A stretch of 64,000 nt of DNA, from NCBI RefSeq assembly GCF_018613155.1, contig NZ_JAGGQU010000036.1, forward strand, positions 31,016 through 95,015, written 5' to 3'. The stretch comes from Bacillus sp. ISL-55. Its GTDB lineage: Bacteria; Bacillota; Bacilli; Bacillales; Cytobacillaceae. Both the position numbers and the translations under genes were made by a program. This document shows positions 9,639 through 19,099 of the stretch, piece by piece (position 1 is the stretch's first letter; every line of letters starts with the position of its first letter). The notes below the pieces were generated by a model. That model saw nothing but the letters and a program-made list of their open reading frames with translations, was not told where the DNA came from and did no database searches.

Positions 9639-11552
9639 TTAATCGTTCATATAAACCCTAATGGTTGATCCTTCCTTAATTTTCACCCCTGGTGAAGGAA
9701 GCTGTTTGACAACTTTCTCCCCATCGCCTGCTATATCAAGCTTGAAATTGATAAGTTGTTGCCTGAGCTCCTGTTTGGATAAGCCAACCAGGTCAGGCAC
9801 CTCCACCATAGGTGTATCCAACCAGGTCAATTCTTTTTCAATCTGGTCCTTCCTAGGAGGAACCTCCATAGCCCGCAGGCTGTCCTCCATCATATCTCCA
9901 ACAATAGGTGCTGCCACTACCCCGCCAAACTGGACTGTTCCCTTAGGATTGTCAACCGCTACATAGATGACAATTTGCGGATCATCAGCAGGAGCAAAAC
10001 CTATGAAGGAAACGATATGGTTATTTTCAAGATAGCGTCCATCCTTTGCCTTTTGGGCAGTACCTGTTTTGCCGCCAACCCTGTAAGAGTCAACATAAGC
10101 ATTTTTCCCTGAACCTTTAGCTACGACACTTTCAAGCGCATGCCTGATTTCCTTCGAGGTTTCTTCAGAGATAACCCTTCTTTTTGCCTGTGGAGATTTC
10201 TTCATGACGACTTCGCCTGTAACAGGGTCAATAAGCTCTTTTGCAATGTAAGGTGTATACAATATTCCACCATTTACTGCTGCTGAAACCGCAGCGACCT
10301 GCTGAATCGGTGTGACGGAAACACCCTGTCCAAAAGCTGTTGTTGCCTGCTCGATTGGACCAACTCTGTCCAGGTTGAACAGGATGCCTTTCCCTTCCCC
10401 TTGAAGGTCAATGCCTGTCTTCTCTCCGAAACCGAAATCCTTCACATATTTAAATAGTTTTTCTTTTCCGAGTCTGTCTCCTAGCTCAACGAAACCAGGG
10501 TTGCATGAATTCTCGACAACCTCAAGGAACGATTGGCTTCCGTGTCCGCCCTTTTTCCAGCAGCGTATTCTGGCCCCAGCCACTTCAACAGAACCGGAGT
10601 CATGAAAGTGATCTTTTTCAAGGTCGACCTTCCCTTCCTGAAGTGCTGCGGCAAGTGTGACAATTTTGAAAGTGGAACCTGGTTCATACGTGCTCCAAAT
10701 CGGCAGGTTCCGGTTGTAAACTTCCGGGGCAACATTGCGGAAATTGGCTGGATCAAAGTCAGGCCTGCTCGACATTGCGAGGATCTCCCCGTTGTTCGGA
10801 TTCATGGCAATCGCAATGATGCCATCCGGATTGTATTTGGCCTGGGCAATATCCAGCTCCCTCTCGACGATAGTCTGTACCCTGCTGTCGATCGTCAGCT
10901 TTAAATCAAGCCCGTCCACAGGAGGTTGGTAATCATCAGCCATATTGTTCATCCGCTGCTGTTTTGCATCCGCATAAAATTGAACCGAACCCTTTTCTCC
11001 TTTTAACTCCTTATCATAATAGAGCTCCAGCCCCATCAATCCCTGGTTGTCAATACCCGCGAAGCCAAGCACATGTGACAAATAGCTTCCATACGGATAA
11101 TGGCGCTTTGAATCCTCGCCGATGTATATACCTTTGATATCGAGCGCCCTGATTTCCTTGGCTTTCTCGTGAGAAATCTTTCTGCCCTCTGGAATTCTCT
11201 CAATCATGGCTTTTTTCGTAATATGTTGATAGGCCTTCTCTTTAGACATGTTTAAAGCCTTCGCCAATATTTCTGCAGCAGCTTCGGGATCCTCTACCTG
11301 GCGCGGCACCACGTAAACAGTCGGTGCACTAATATTCGTTGCAAGCGCCACTCCATTCCTATCCGTTATTTCCCCTCGCTGCGGTTCAAATGGGACGTTC
11401 CTGCTCCATGAATCCTTCGCCTTTCCTGTCAAAAAGTCTCCAAGCATAAACTGCACATAACCAAGCCGGACATCTATGATGAAAAACACCAAAATCCCAA
11501 CCACCAGAACGAGAGCCAACCTCTTTCTGACCGTCACATTTGATACACGCAT
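9639..11552 (-). CDS. spoVD: Stage V sporulation protein D, class B penicillin-binding protein
   Basis: SpoVD is a transpeptidase needed for spore cortex peptidoglycan, working with SpoVE. The 637-aa protein has a short cytoplasmic part, one transmembrane anchor (about residues 10-30), a PBP dimerisation domain beginning near RGEITDRNGVALATN, a transpeptidase domain with the active-site motif STFK, the second motif SCN and KTGT (GGKTGTAQ), and one C-terminal PASTA domain from about VEVPDLVGLS. The single PASTA domain and the place just upstream of murE separate it from PBP2B. The ATG at 11552 has GGGAGG 12 nt upstream. Confidence 0.95.
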   Translation of the reverse strand: MRVSNVTVRKRLALVLVVGILVFFIIDVRLGYVQFMLGDFLTGKAKDSWSRNVPFEPQRGEITDRNGVALATNISAPTVYVVPRQVEDPEAAAEILAKALNMSKEKAYQHITKKAMIERIPEGRKISHEKAKEIRALDIKGIYIGEDSKRHYPYGSYLSHVLGFAGIDNQGLMGLELYYDKELKGEKGSVQFYADAKQQRMNNMADDYQPPVDGLDLKLTIDSRVQTIVERELDIAQAKYNPDGIIAIAMNPNNGEILAMSSRPDFDPANFRNVAPEVYNRNLPIWSTYEPGSTFKIVTLAAALQEGKVDLEKDHFHDSGSVEVAGARIRCWKKGGHGSQSFLEVVENSCNPGFVELGDRLGKEKLFKYVKDFGFGEKTGIDLQGEGKGILFNLDRVGPIEQATTAFGQGVSVTPIQQVAAVSAAVNGGILYTPYIAKELIDPVTGEVVMKKSPQAKRRVISEETSKEIRHALESVVAKGSGKNAYVDSYRVGGKTGTAQKAKDGRYLENNHIVSFIGFAPADDPQIVIYVAVDNPKGTVQFGGVVAAPIVGDMMEDSLRAMEVPPRKDQIEKELTWLDTPMVEVPDLVGLSKQELRQQLINFKLDIAGDGEKVVKQLPSPGVKIKEGSTIRVYMND

Positions 11553-11754
11553 ATAGTGAACGAACCTCCCTCTATAGTTGTTCCAATAGTAAACTAAGAT
11601 ACTCTCAGACACTCGTTCAAATATATGCTTGTACGAATTACAATATAACAAGAAGTGGAGACAAGCTGAGGTTTATAAAGAGCAGGGATAAGGAAGTGTT
11701 ACTGACTACTAGTAAGGAGGATTTCATTGCAGCGTTGGTAGAACCAGGTGATAC

Positions 11755-12381
11755 TTCGGACAAATCATGAAGTTCTGGCTACTGATTTTGGCCGAACTTG
11801 GTACTGCTTCAGACAAAATGAGCTGATTCAGCTGAGGTTTTGTCTGAACACAGGGCTACTTCGGACAAAACTAGATGATCCAGCTACTGATTTTGGCCGA
11901 ACTTGATGCCACTTCAGACAAAATGAGCTTACCCAGCTGATGTTTTGTCTGAACCTAGGGCTACTTCGGACAAAACTAGATGATCCAGCTACGATTTTGT
12001 CCGAACTTGATGCCGCTTCAGACAAAATGAGCTGATCCAGCTGAGGTTTTGTCTGAACCTAGGGCTACTTCGGACAAACCATGAAGATCAGGCTACGATT
12101 TTGGCCGAACTTGATACTGCTTCAGACAAAATGAGCTGATTGGACTGTGGCTTTGTCTGAACACAGGGCTACTTCGGACAAAACTAGATGATCTAGCTAC
12201 GTTTTTGTCCGAACTTGGTACTACTTCAGACAAAATGAGCTGATCGGGCTGAGGTTTTGTCTGAACACAGGGCTACTTCGGACAAATCATGAAGATCAGG
12301 CTACGTTTTTGTCCGAACTTGATACTACTTCAGACAAAATGAGCTGATCAGGCTTTGGTTTTGTCTGAACACAGGGCTACT
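11755..12381. repeat. Array of about 12 covarying hairpins with a 52-nt period
   Basis: The spoVD-pbpB gap holds about twelve units whose left arms start at 11755, 11808, 11860, 11913, 11965, 12017, 12069, 12121, 12173, 12225, 12277 and 12329. Each is TTCRGACAAAA, a loop of about 19 nt, then TTTTGTCYGAA, with an 8-12 nt spacer. Units alternate strictly between a G form (TTCGGACAAAA/TTTTGTCCGAA) and an A form (TTCAGACAAAA/TTTTGTCTGAA), giving a 104-nt higher-order repeat. The arms change together so pairing is kept; a few G-form arms have GGCCGAA with one mismatch. A degenerate thirteenth unit begins at 12381. No coding frame is supported. Confidence 0.95.
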
Positions 12382-12452
12382 TCGAAAAAATAGAGACATA
12401 AGCTTAGAATTTTATCGGCTCCTAAGACAACTACCAATTACCGTCAGCAAAC

Positions 12453-12491
12453 AAAAAAACAGAGAAAGGGCTTATCCGCCCACTTCCTCTG
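12453..12491 (-). terminator. Terminator overlapping the end of pbpB
   Basis: On the minus strand CAGAG and GGGC segments at the end of the pbpB reading frame pair with GCCC and CTCTG just after it, followed by seven T. The stem starts inside the last codons of pbpB. It would separate pbpB from the hairpin array and spoVD. Confidence 0.65.
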
Positions 12492-14682
12492 TTTCTTCAT
12501 TTTCTTCTTCAGTTTTCAATGATTTCTCAAATTGCTGCAGCGGGGTTTCCAGCTCGACAATCAAATTTTCGCCTTCATTGATTGGTAATCCTGGCTTAAG
12601 ACTTTGTTTCGTGACATAGCCGCTGCCGGCTTTGTTTAGCTTAATATCTGTAATTTGCGCCAGCTTCATTACGTCTCTGAGTGACCAGTCTGTCATGTCT
12701 GGGTAGGTCATGACTCCAGATGCCCTGATAAAGACCTTTTCTCCTTCGAGCGCCATAATATTAGCCTTTGGCAACTGCTCAACAACCTGGTTTCCGTCTC
12801 CTATTATCACTGTTTCAAACCCTTTGGATTCAAGCAGCTTCTTCGCTTCTGCTGCAATCAGCCCTGTTACATCTGGAACAGGACTGGAATCTGCTTTTTC
12901 CACAGTGGCAGGTTTGATATTCAAATACTGTAGACTGCTCTTCATCACAGATTTAAAAATCATAGACGTTGGTATAGAGCCTTTAAAATAATGGTCAATT
13001 TCCGGCTGCTGAACGGCGACATAGACGATCAGTTTAGGATCATCTTTTGGAGCCATTCCAAGGAATGAAAACAGATAATCGCTCGCTCCGTCTAAATAAG
13101 CCCCGTTTGCTGTTAAGTTCGCAGTACCAGTTTTACCAGCAACCTCGTATCCCTCGATGGCGTATGATTTACCAGTACCATGCTCACCAGTAACAACCGT
13201 CCCTAAAACATCTCGGACCTGCTTTGCTGTTTCAGCTGATATAGGCTGACCAACGGACTTCGGCTCTTCCTGCGTGATCACTTCACCAGTGTTCGGATTG
13301 ACTATCTTATCAATCACACGCGGTTTCATCATCTTGCCATCATTTGCTACTGCTGTTGCAGCCTGTACCATCTGGATTGGTGTCACTGTTGTTCCCTGAC
13401 CGTATGATGTCGTGATTTTCTCAATCGGCCATCTATAAACAATAGTTCCTGCTGCTTCGTTTGGAAGGTCAATGCCTGTAGGCTGGTCAAAGCCAAAATC
13501 AGTTAAATACTCCCTGAATTTTTCTGTGCCGATTTTTTCATTTACTAGCTTTGCCACTGCTACGTTTGAGGAGCGCTGGATTCCTTCAAGATAGGTAATT
13601 GAGCCCCAGCCACTGCCGTTATGGTCGCGAATCGGCTTGGAGTTTTCGGTTACTTTATAGGATCCAGATTTATACCACTCATTCGGATTCCATTTGTTCT
13701 CCTCAATTGCAGCTGCAAGCGTGAAAATTTTCATCGTCGAACCTGGCTCGATCGGTGTTTCAACAACTTCATTATGCCAGCTTTCATTTAAACCCTCCCT
13801 TGTCGTCGGGTGGAAGCTAGGCCGCTGTGCCATCGCAAGGATATCCCCTGTCTTCGGATCAGCGACAACTGCAATGATTTTCTTTGGCTTGTATTCCTTG
13901 TCTACACGATCAATTGCATCCTCCACGAACGTCTGGATTTTTTTATCAATCGTTAAAAAAACATTGCTGCCATCTTGGGCAGGAGTAACTTTTTTCTCAC
14001 CATCAGGTAAAAGGAAGCCCCATAAATCACTTTCAAACGAAAGTGAACCATTTTTACCAGTCAATTCGTCATTAAGCGTTTTTTCAATCCCCAGCTGTCC
14101 AGAAGTAACCGTTTTATTGTCCTCTGTTTCTTCCTTTTCTACAAATCCGACTAAGTGGGATGAGAATACACCATTCGGATAGAATCTCTTAGAATCTCGT
14201 AAAAAAGTAATCCCTGGCAGCTTTTCCTCTTCGATTTCACGTTTGGTCTGATGAGATATGTCGCGGCCGGCTTTTCCAAATTCAACCTGCCATGCTTTTT
14301 CTTTGGTCAGACGTTTGTATATCTCCGATTCGCTCATATCTATATATTTTGCCAGTACTGCCGCGGTCTTCGCAGGGTCACTGACATGCTTTGGTTTCTT
14401 TTTATTCGTTGTCACAGATTCATTAAGGATAGCGACAAGCGTGTAGGCAGTTGTATCTTCAGCAACAACTTCGCCTTTTCGGTCAAAAATCGTTCCTCTT
14501 GTCGCCTCGATTACTTTTTCATTTGAATACTTCTGCTGTGCCCTTGCAGCCAGGGCTTGTCCATGTACCTCTCCAGTTACCTGGATGGAAATGAACCTGA
14601 AAATCAAGATAAAAAAGAGCAGGCTGAATATTACGAATAATACCGCTGCTCCTGCATTCATATTTGGCTGTTTCTTGATCAT
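12472..14682 (-). CDS. pbpB: Penicillin-binding protein 2B, divisome transpeptidase
   Basis: PBP2B is the class B transpeptidase of the divisome and partner of FtsW. The 736-aa protein has one N-terminal transmembrane segment (about residues 9-32), a dimerisation domain starting near RGTIFDRKGEVVAED, a transpeptidase domain with STMK (EPGSTMKIFTLAAA), SSN (QRSSNVAVAKL) and KTGT (VAGKTGTANL), and two C-terminal PASTA-like domains starting near PVPDVTGLIA and YPDMTDWSLR. It ends in an acidic tail. Its ATG overlaps the ftsL stop by one nt (TGATG), and AAAGGTG lies ten nt upstream. Confidence 0.97.
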   Translation of the reverse strand: MIKKQPNMNAGAAVLFVIFSLLFFILIFRFISIQVTGEVHGQALAARAQQKYSNEKVIEATRGTIFDRKGEVVAEDTTAYTLVAILNESVTTNKKKPKHVSDPAKTAAVLAKYIDMSESEIYKRLTKEKAWQVEFGKAGRDISHQTKREIEEEKLPGITFLRDSKRFYPNGVFSSHLVGFVEKEETEDNKTVTSGQLGIEKTLNDELTGKNGSLSFESDLWGFLLPDGEKKVTPAQDGSNVFLTIDKKIQTFVEDAIDRVDKEYKPKKIIAVVADPKTGDILAMAQRPSFHPTTREGLNESWHNEVVETPIEPGSTMKIFTLAAAIEENKWNPNEWYKSGSYKVTENSKPIRDHNGSGWGSITYLEGIQRSSNVAVAKLVNEKIGTEKFREYLTDFGFDQPTGIDLPNEAAGTIVYRWPIEKITTSYGQGTTVTPIQMVQAATAVANDGKMMKPRVIDKIVNPNTGEVITQEEPKSVGQPISAETAKQVRDVLGTVVTGEHGTGKSYAIEGYEVAGKTGTANLTANGAYLDGASDYLFSFLGMAPKDDPKLIVYVAVQQPEIDHYFKGSIPTSMIFKSVMKSSLQYLNIKPATVEKADSSPVPDVTGLIAAEAKKLLESKGFETVIIGDGNQVVEQLPKANIMALEGEKVFIRASGVMTYPDMTDWSLRDVMKLAQITDIKLNKAGSGYVTKQSLKPGLPINEGENLIVELETPLQQFEKSLKTEEENEETEEVGG

Positions 14683-15038
14683 CAGTTTTCCACACCTTTA
14701 ACATTGTCTTCATTCAATGTTAAACCGAGCTTTTCTGTTACCTGTTTGATTCTTTCATAGGTACTTAATTCGCTAATCTGGATTTCAAGGTCACTGTTAA
14801 TCTTTTGCTGCTCCTGAATATTGCCTTCAATGATTTGAATTTCTTTGTTGACTTCGTAAATGGCTGCCTGTTTTGAAACCATGAATGTTGCGCCGAAGCA
14901 AACAATTACCCCGAAAACAAACATGAGGATTTTTTCGCCGGGCGTCAGTATCGGATTGCGCTTGACCGGTGCTTTTGCCGGTGCCTGAACAGTTTGCTGC
15001 TGTTGTTCTTGCTGCAATTTTCTAGCCAGATTGCTCAT
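14682..15038 (-). CDS. ftsL: Cell division protein FtsL
   Basis: FtsL is a small bitopic divisome protein that forms a complex with DivIC and DivIB and helps activate FtsW/PBP2B. The 118-aa protein has a Gln-rich and basic cytoplasmic part, a transmembrane segment at about residues 34-55 (ILMFVFGVIVCFGATFMV) and an extracellular coiled coil with heptad-like spacing (IQIIEGNIQEQQKINSDLEI). Two ATG codons are adjacent; the second, at 15038, has better spacing (seven nt) from AGGAGG and gives the family start MSNLA. It lies between rsmH and pbpB. Confidence 0.93.
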   Translation of the reverse strand: MSNLARKLQQEQQQQTVQAPAKAPVKRNPILTPGEKILMFVFGVIVCFGATFMVSKQAAIYEVNKEIQIIEGNIQEQQKINSDLEIQISELSTYERIKQVTEKLGLTLNEDNVKGVEN

Positions 15039-15070
15039 CATTTTCCCTCCTGAAAATTATATTTTAAATT

Positions 15071-16009
15071 TTATCTTTTTACTTTTTCAGCGATACGCAG
15101 TTTTGCAGATCTTGCCCTGTTATTGAACTCAAGCTCTTCCTCTGAAGGGAGAATCGGCTTTCGTGTGACCAGCTTCAACTTCGGCTGGTATTCCTCGGGA
15201 ATGATTGGCAAACCTGGCGGCAGCGGCGGAGTTTCGCTCGCTTTTTTCAAGGTTACCTTACAAATCCTGTCCTCAAGTGAGTGGAAGGTGATAACACTGA
15301 TCCTTCCGCCTAAAGCAAGCAGGTCAATCGCCTGTTCGAGTGATTTTTCAAAGACGCCAAGTTCATCATTAACAGCGATTCTCACAGCCTGGAAAACCCT
15401 CTTTGCCGGGTGACCACCTTTTCTCCTTGCAGGTGCAGGAATTGCATCCTTGATCAACTCTACAAGCTCACCAGTGGTTTCAATCGGTTTGATTTCCCTT
15501 GCTGCCTCGATCTTTCTGGCAATCTGCTTTGAAAATTTCTCTTCCCCATACCGGAAAAAGATCTTGACCAATTTCTCATATGGCCATTCATTAATGACAT
15601 CGTAAGCGGACAATGGTGCGTCCTGGTCCATCCGCATATCAAGCGGAGCATCATGATGGTAGCTGAAGCCACGTTCAGGCGTGTCCAGCTGTGGAGATGA
15701 AACCCCAAGGTCATATAGCACACCGTCAACCTCAGTTACACCATGATTTTCAAGCTCTTCCTTCAGATGAAGAAAGTTGCTTTTAATGATTGTCAGCCTG
15801 TCGCCATAAGCTGCAAGCTTTTCTTTTGCATTCGCAATTGCGATATCGTCCTGGTCAAACGCGTATAGCTTTCCTTCGTCTGAGAGCTTGGACAAAATCA
15901 ATTCACTGTGGCCTGCGCCACCGAGAGTGCAATCCACATATGTACCGTCAGGCTTGATATCGAGCCCGTCTACTGTTTCTTCCAGTAAAACTGTTGTATG
16001 CTTGAACAT
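15071..16009 (-). CDS. rsmH: 16S rRNA (cytosine-1402-N4)-methyltransferase RsmH
   Basis: RsmH (MraW) methylates N4 of C1402 in 16S rRNA using S-adenosylmethionine. The 312-aa protein has the SAM motif [46 protein letters not shown] and the C-terminal [15 protein letters not shown]. The ATG at 16009 has AAAGGTGG six nt upstream; a longer frame would start 18 nt earlier without a site. It follows mraZ closely, the usual start of the dcw cluster. Confidence 0.97.
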   Translation of the reverse strand: MFKHTTVLLEETVDGLDIKPDGTYVDCTLGGAGHSELILSKLSDEGKLYAFDQDDIAIANAKEKLAAYGDRLTIIKSNFLHLKEELENHGVTEVDGVLYDLGVSSPQLDTPERGFSYHHDAPLDMRMDQDAPLSAYDVINEWPYEKLVKIFFRYGEEKFSKQIARKIEAAREIKPIETTGELVELIKDAIPAPARRKGGHPAKRVFQAVRIAVNDELGVFEKSLEQAIDLLALGGRISVITFHSLEDRICKVTLKKASETPPLPPGLPIIPEEYQPKLKLVTRKPILPSEEELEFNNRARSAKLRIAEKVKR

Positions 16010-16066
16010 TATGATCCACCTTTCCAATCGAGGAGCAGGTAATATTATATCAGAATAATGTTACCC

Positions 16067-16498
16067 TTAAATATCAAATCCAATCATATTTTCCGCAATT
16101 TCAGCAAAAGATTCCTCAGATTCTGCGAAATATTCTTCCCAGATGGCTTTGCTCCAAATTTCAATTCGATTGGAAACACCTAAAATCACACATTCTTTCT
16201 CAAGCTTGGCGTACTGCATCAGCGGGGAAGGAATATTGACTCTCCCCTGTTTGTCAATTTCACTCTCGGTAGCACCCGAAAAGAAAAAACGGGTAAATGC
16301 TCGTGCATCTTTTTTCGTCAGTGGAAGTCCTTTGAGCTTGTCTTCGATCACTGACCATTCAGAAACGGGATAGCCAAATAAACACTGGTCAAGCCCACGG
16401 GTAAGAATGAACATTTCTCCCAGGTTTTCACGGACCTTGGCAGGGATGATCAATCGGCCTTTGCTATCAACATTATGATGGTATTCACCCATGAACAT
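16067..16498 (-). CDS. mraZ: MraZ, dcw cluster transcriptional repressor
   Basis: MraZ is a ring-forming DNA-binding protein with two SpoVT-AbrB-like domains that represses its own operon in studied bacteria. The first domain has the motif [14 protein letters not shown] and the second has [13 protein letters not shown], both holding the DxxGR signature. The ATG at 16498 gives 143 aa, the usual Bacillus length, while the open frame continues upstream without support. The region before it carries phased GTGG repeats, which fits autoregulation. Confidence 0.97.
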   Translation of the reverse strand: MFMGEYHHNVDSKGRLIIPAKVRENLGEMFILTRGLDQCLFGYPVSEWSVIEDKLKGLPLTKKDARAFTRFFFSGATESEIDKQGRVNIPSPLMQYAKLEKECVILGVSNRIEIWSKAIWEEYFAESEESFAEIAENMIGFDI

Positions 16499-16499
16499 G

Positions 16500-16553
16500 C
16501 CACTACCCCCACTTTCTAAATCCAATGTACCACATTCCCCCACTTTTCACCAC
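16500..16553 (-). promoter_or_regulatory. Probable MraZ operator: phased GTGG direct repeats
   Basis: On the minus strand GTGG occurs at 16530-16533, 16540-16543 and 16550-16553, exactly 10 bp apart, and again at 16500-16503 and 16509-16512. Two of these belong to AAAGTGGGGG blocks 31 bp apart, at 16506-16515 and 16537-16546. Direct repeats of short G-rich boxes spaced by about one helical turn are the known type of MraZ target in E. coli and Mycoplasma. The proximal repeats overlap the mraZ ribosome binding site. Confidence 0.65.
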
Positions 16554-16626
16554 CTTATTTTAAATATTCTCCCCCCGCCCTTGAAATCCTCCCGGAAATC
16601 ATCATTTCCATCAATTTCTTTCATTT

Positions 16627-16834
16627 CAAAAAGATGCTTTTACCTAAATGCGCCGTTTCCTTTCCTTTCGGGAAAAGAAGAGCCGCTGCTTTTAGGTTAA
16701 TTCATCTCCCTCTCTCTTTACAGGAAATGCAGAACCGTTGCTTTTACCGTAATTCATCTTTCCTTCTCTTTTCAGGCAATGCAGAACCATTGCTTTTATC
16801 GAAATTCATCTTCCTCCCTCTTTTCGGGCAATGC
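16627..16834. repeat. Tandem 52-nt repeat upstream of mraZ
   Basis: Three clear 52-nt units start at 16679, 16731 and 16783, each reading AGARCCNTTGCTTTT, then TTCATC and a pyrimidine tract, then TTTTCRGGCAATGC. A degenerate unit lies at 16627-16678. Across the unit 3/unit 4 junction GCAATG and CATTGC pair around a 6-nt loop. The array fills much of the 398-bp bshC-mraZ gap, and no gene is present there. Confidence 0.85.
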
Positions 16835-16856
16835 AGAGGTGTGACAATAATATCCC

Positions 16857-16893
16857 AAAGAAAAAAAGCTCCATCCTCCTAGGATGAAGCCTG
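16857..16893 (-). terminator. Terminator after bshC
   Basis: On the minus strand GCTTCATCCT and AGGATGGAGC form a stem, with one G-T pair, followed by TTTTTTTCTTT. It lies immediately after the bshC stop codon. Confidence 0.85.
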
Positions 16894-16896
16894 AAG

Positions 16897-18531
16897 TTAC
16901 AACTTTATAATTTTGTGGGTTCCATCGAATTCATAATGAAGCTTCAGTAATCCTGGTATTAAATCCAGTCCGTACTTATTCAAATAGTAGAATGGGTTCC
17001 AGACTCTTTCCTGCGGTGATCCGCCTGGTCTTAAAGCATTTTCCACTCTTGTGAATTTTCTCAGGATATGGTCATGTTTACGGCAAATTGCCTCTACAAT
17101 TTTATCTTCCATGAATCCAACCTGCTTTATCAGGATAGATTCGTTTTTTTGCAGCATTGGCATCAGTACCGGGTCAATCCCGTTTGATTTTTCGCGGATG
17201 ACTTTATATTGTTCTGTCAGATTCCTTTTTACATTCTCGAAAAGTTCTTCTACTTCTCGATCCTTTAATGAATCGATAAATTTCAATTCATGTCCACTTG
17301 TACCTGAAATTAAAACTTCTTTCAAATCCAGATTCAGTTCTTCAAGGTCAGACTCAATCGACCTTTCAAGCAGTGTGAGGTTAAGTCTTGGAACGAGCGG
17401 AGGCATCTTAAGCCCGAAATTTTCAAAAGCGAGTTTGAGCTCGGCCCAATAAGCAATTTCACCAGGACCGCCAATGAAGGCAAGCGTTGGGAAAAGCCAC
17501 TCCTGCATTAAAGGACGTGTGACGACATTATTGCTTAGCTTCTCAGGATATTCGTTCGCAATCTCCACCAGCTCATCATATGTGAAGCTTACTTCTCCAT
17601 TTTTACCTGAAAATCCGCCACTTTGTGGGTCAAATTGGAGCAAAATCCGCTCGTTTACTTTTTCATCGTAAAAGAAAAGGTTCGCAGCATTTTCGTTAAT
17701 ATCAATCATATTCGCAAATCCTGCCGAGATTGTCTGTTCTTGCTGGACGAGAACAGCAGTTGTAACTTCACGGTGATTTTTAATTTGATTGATGAAATAT
17801 TCTTTTTCCAGCCTGCGCAGCTCTTTATTTCCGGAATCCACAATCAGCAAACCTGAGTCCTTGAAAAGTTCCATGATAATCATCGCAAAAAAATCAACGA
17901 AGGATTCCGCTTTCTCCAAAGATTCTAAAGCAAATGCCAACACTTCTTTCGTGTACTTTGTTTCACCGTATGTTTCCATGATTTCTTCAACCCAGGAATA
18001 GCATAGCTCCCGGTTGATACACACTTCTGAAATCATTTTTTTCTCTAGATTCCTTTCAGGATAAACCCACTTTTCCTGCTTATTGTCCTTCATGACGTAC
18101 ACATGGTTAACTTCCTGGTAATCATGGTCCTCTCCGGCAATCCAGAATACGGGTACGACTGGGACGCCCAGCTCCGCCTCTTTTTGTTCAGCAAGCTTGA
18201 TAATCGAAATCACTTTATGAATTGTATATAGGGGGCCAGTCAGAATACCTGCCTGCTGTCCTCCGATGACTGCAACGCTATTTTCTTTTCTGAGCTTATC
18301 AATATTGTCAATGATTTTGTCAGACTTGGCATAACGAGACATAAAGAACTGTATATGGTCTGCAAGCTCATTCCTCATAAAGCTTCTGTTTTTCAATTCA
18401 TCAAGGCGATGGATATAAGATTTTTCATCTGTAAAATTATAATGAAAGAAGCTCTGCAATTCAGGGCTTCCAGCCAGGTAATCTGTCGCAAACCGGTTCG
18501 CTGCCGGAAGAGAGAGATTCAACATCTCCAT
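16897..18531 (-). CDS. bshC: Bacillithiol biosynthesis cysteine-adding enzyme BshC
   Basis: BshC (YllA) is thought to add cysteine to GlcN-malate in the last step of bacillithiol synthesis. The 544-aa length and the segments VAVIGGQQAGILTGPLYT, VPVFWIAGEDHDYQEVNHV and GGFSGKNGEVSFT match the family; a long coiled-coil-like region covers about residues 395-500, and the end KYGLDLIPGLLKLHYEFDG is typical. The start has AGAAAGGAAG nine nt upstream. It lies just upstream of mraZ as yllA does in B. subtilis, but has its own terminator. Confidence 0.95.
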   Translation of the reverse strand: MEMLNLSLPAANRFATDYLAGSPELQSFFHYNFTDEKSYIHRLDELKNRSFMRNELADHIQFFMSRYAKSDKIIDNIDKLRKENSVAVIGGQQAGILTGPLYTIHKVISIIKLAEQKEAELGVPVVPVFWIAGEDHDYQEVNHVYVMKDNKQEKWVYPERNLEKKMISEVCINRELCYSWVEEIMETYGETKYTKEVLAFALESLEKAESFVDFFAMIIMELFKDSGLLIVDSGNKELRRLEKEYFINQIKNHREVTTAVLVQQEQTISAGFANMIDINENAANLFFYDEKVNERILLQFDPQSGGFSGKNGEVSFTYDELVEIANEYPEKLSNNVVTRPLMQEWLFPTLAFIGGPGEIAYWAELKLAFENFGLKMPPLVPRLNLTLLERSIESDLEELNLDLKEVLISGTSGHELKFIDSLKDREVEELFENVKRNLTEQYKVIREKSNGIDPVLMPMLQKNESILIKQVGFMEDKIVEAICRKHDHILRKFTRVENALRPGGSPQERVWNPFYYLNKYGLDLIPGLLKLHYEFDGTHKIIKL

Positions 18532-18664
18532 TAGCTTGTACTTCCTTTCTCGTAAGCAATTTTCACTGTTATGAGTATAGCATTGTTTGAATTGAAAAGA
18601 AAAAAACTTTGCTTTACGAAATTTCTAAAATCAAGATTCTTTTCAATCCAGCTTAGGATCAGCT

Positions 18665-18702
18665 AAAAAAAATGCTGGACCTCCTAATGGACGGTCCAAC
18701 AC
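18665..18702 (-). terminator. Terminator after the DUF3397 gene
   Basis: On the minus strand TGTTGGACC and GGTCCAGCA form a stem, with one G-T or mismatch pair, followed by a run of eight T. It lies just after the stop codon of the DUF3397 gene. Confidence 0.8.
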
Positions 18703-18706
18703 TGGA

Positions 18707-19099
18707 TTAAGCAAACAAAAATGTCAGGCGCTTAACCAAACCATACAACACAAGGACGATGTAGGCAGAAAAGAAAAGCAGGAAATTGAAGCGCCAAAAG
18801 CCTCTGAATACTTTCGGCAGTACGATTTCCTCTTTATATTTCCAATGAACCCAGACAAATATTGCCGCAAGTAATAGCAGGATAATCAAAATCAGCCACA
18901 GTAATGACTTTTCCCAAATAGTGATGATCAAAAAGTGGACAGACATCACCAGCAAAAAGGTGCTGAAATCAATGGCCATATTGACCGAACGCCGATGGTT
19001 GCCTGTGATTTGCTTACTGATGATGAACACAGCGAGGTAGCCAATCATTGGAACTGTGATCAATGCGGCAACAAGTGCGGAGAAGAATCCCGGCATCAT
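18707..19099 (-). CDS. DUF3397 family small integral membrane protein
   Basis: A 130-aa protein with four hydrophobic segments at about residues 5-25, 45-62, 66-85 and 105-122, and a basic patch GNHRRSVNM between the first two. The pattern fits the DUF3397 family of Bacillaceae, whose function is unknown. ATG at 19099 overlaps the stop codon of the upstream reductase gene (ATGA), with GGGAGG just before it, so the two are co-translated. Confidence 0.8.
   Translation of the reverse strand: MMPGFFSALVAALITVPMIGYLAVFIISKQITGNHRRSVNMAIDFSTFLLVMSVHFLIITIWEKSLLWLILIILLLLAAIFVWVHWKYKEEIVLPKVFRGFWRFNFLLFFSAYIVLVLYGLVKRLTFLFA

Noticed and set aside
11828..12025. Open reading frame within the 52-nt hairpin array
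   Set aside because: It is a by-product of the repeats, with no ribosome binding site and a low-complexity Ser-rich translation.
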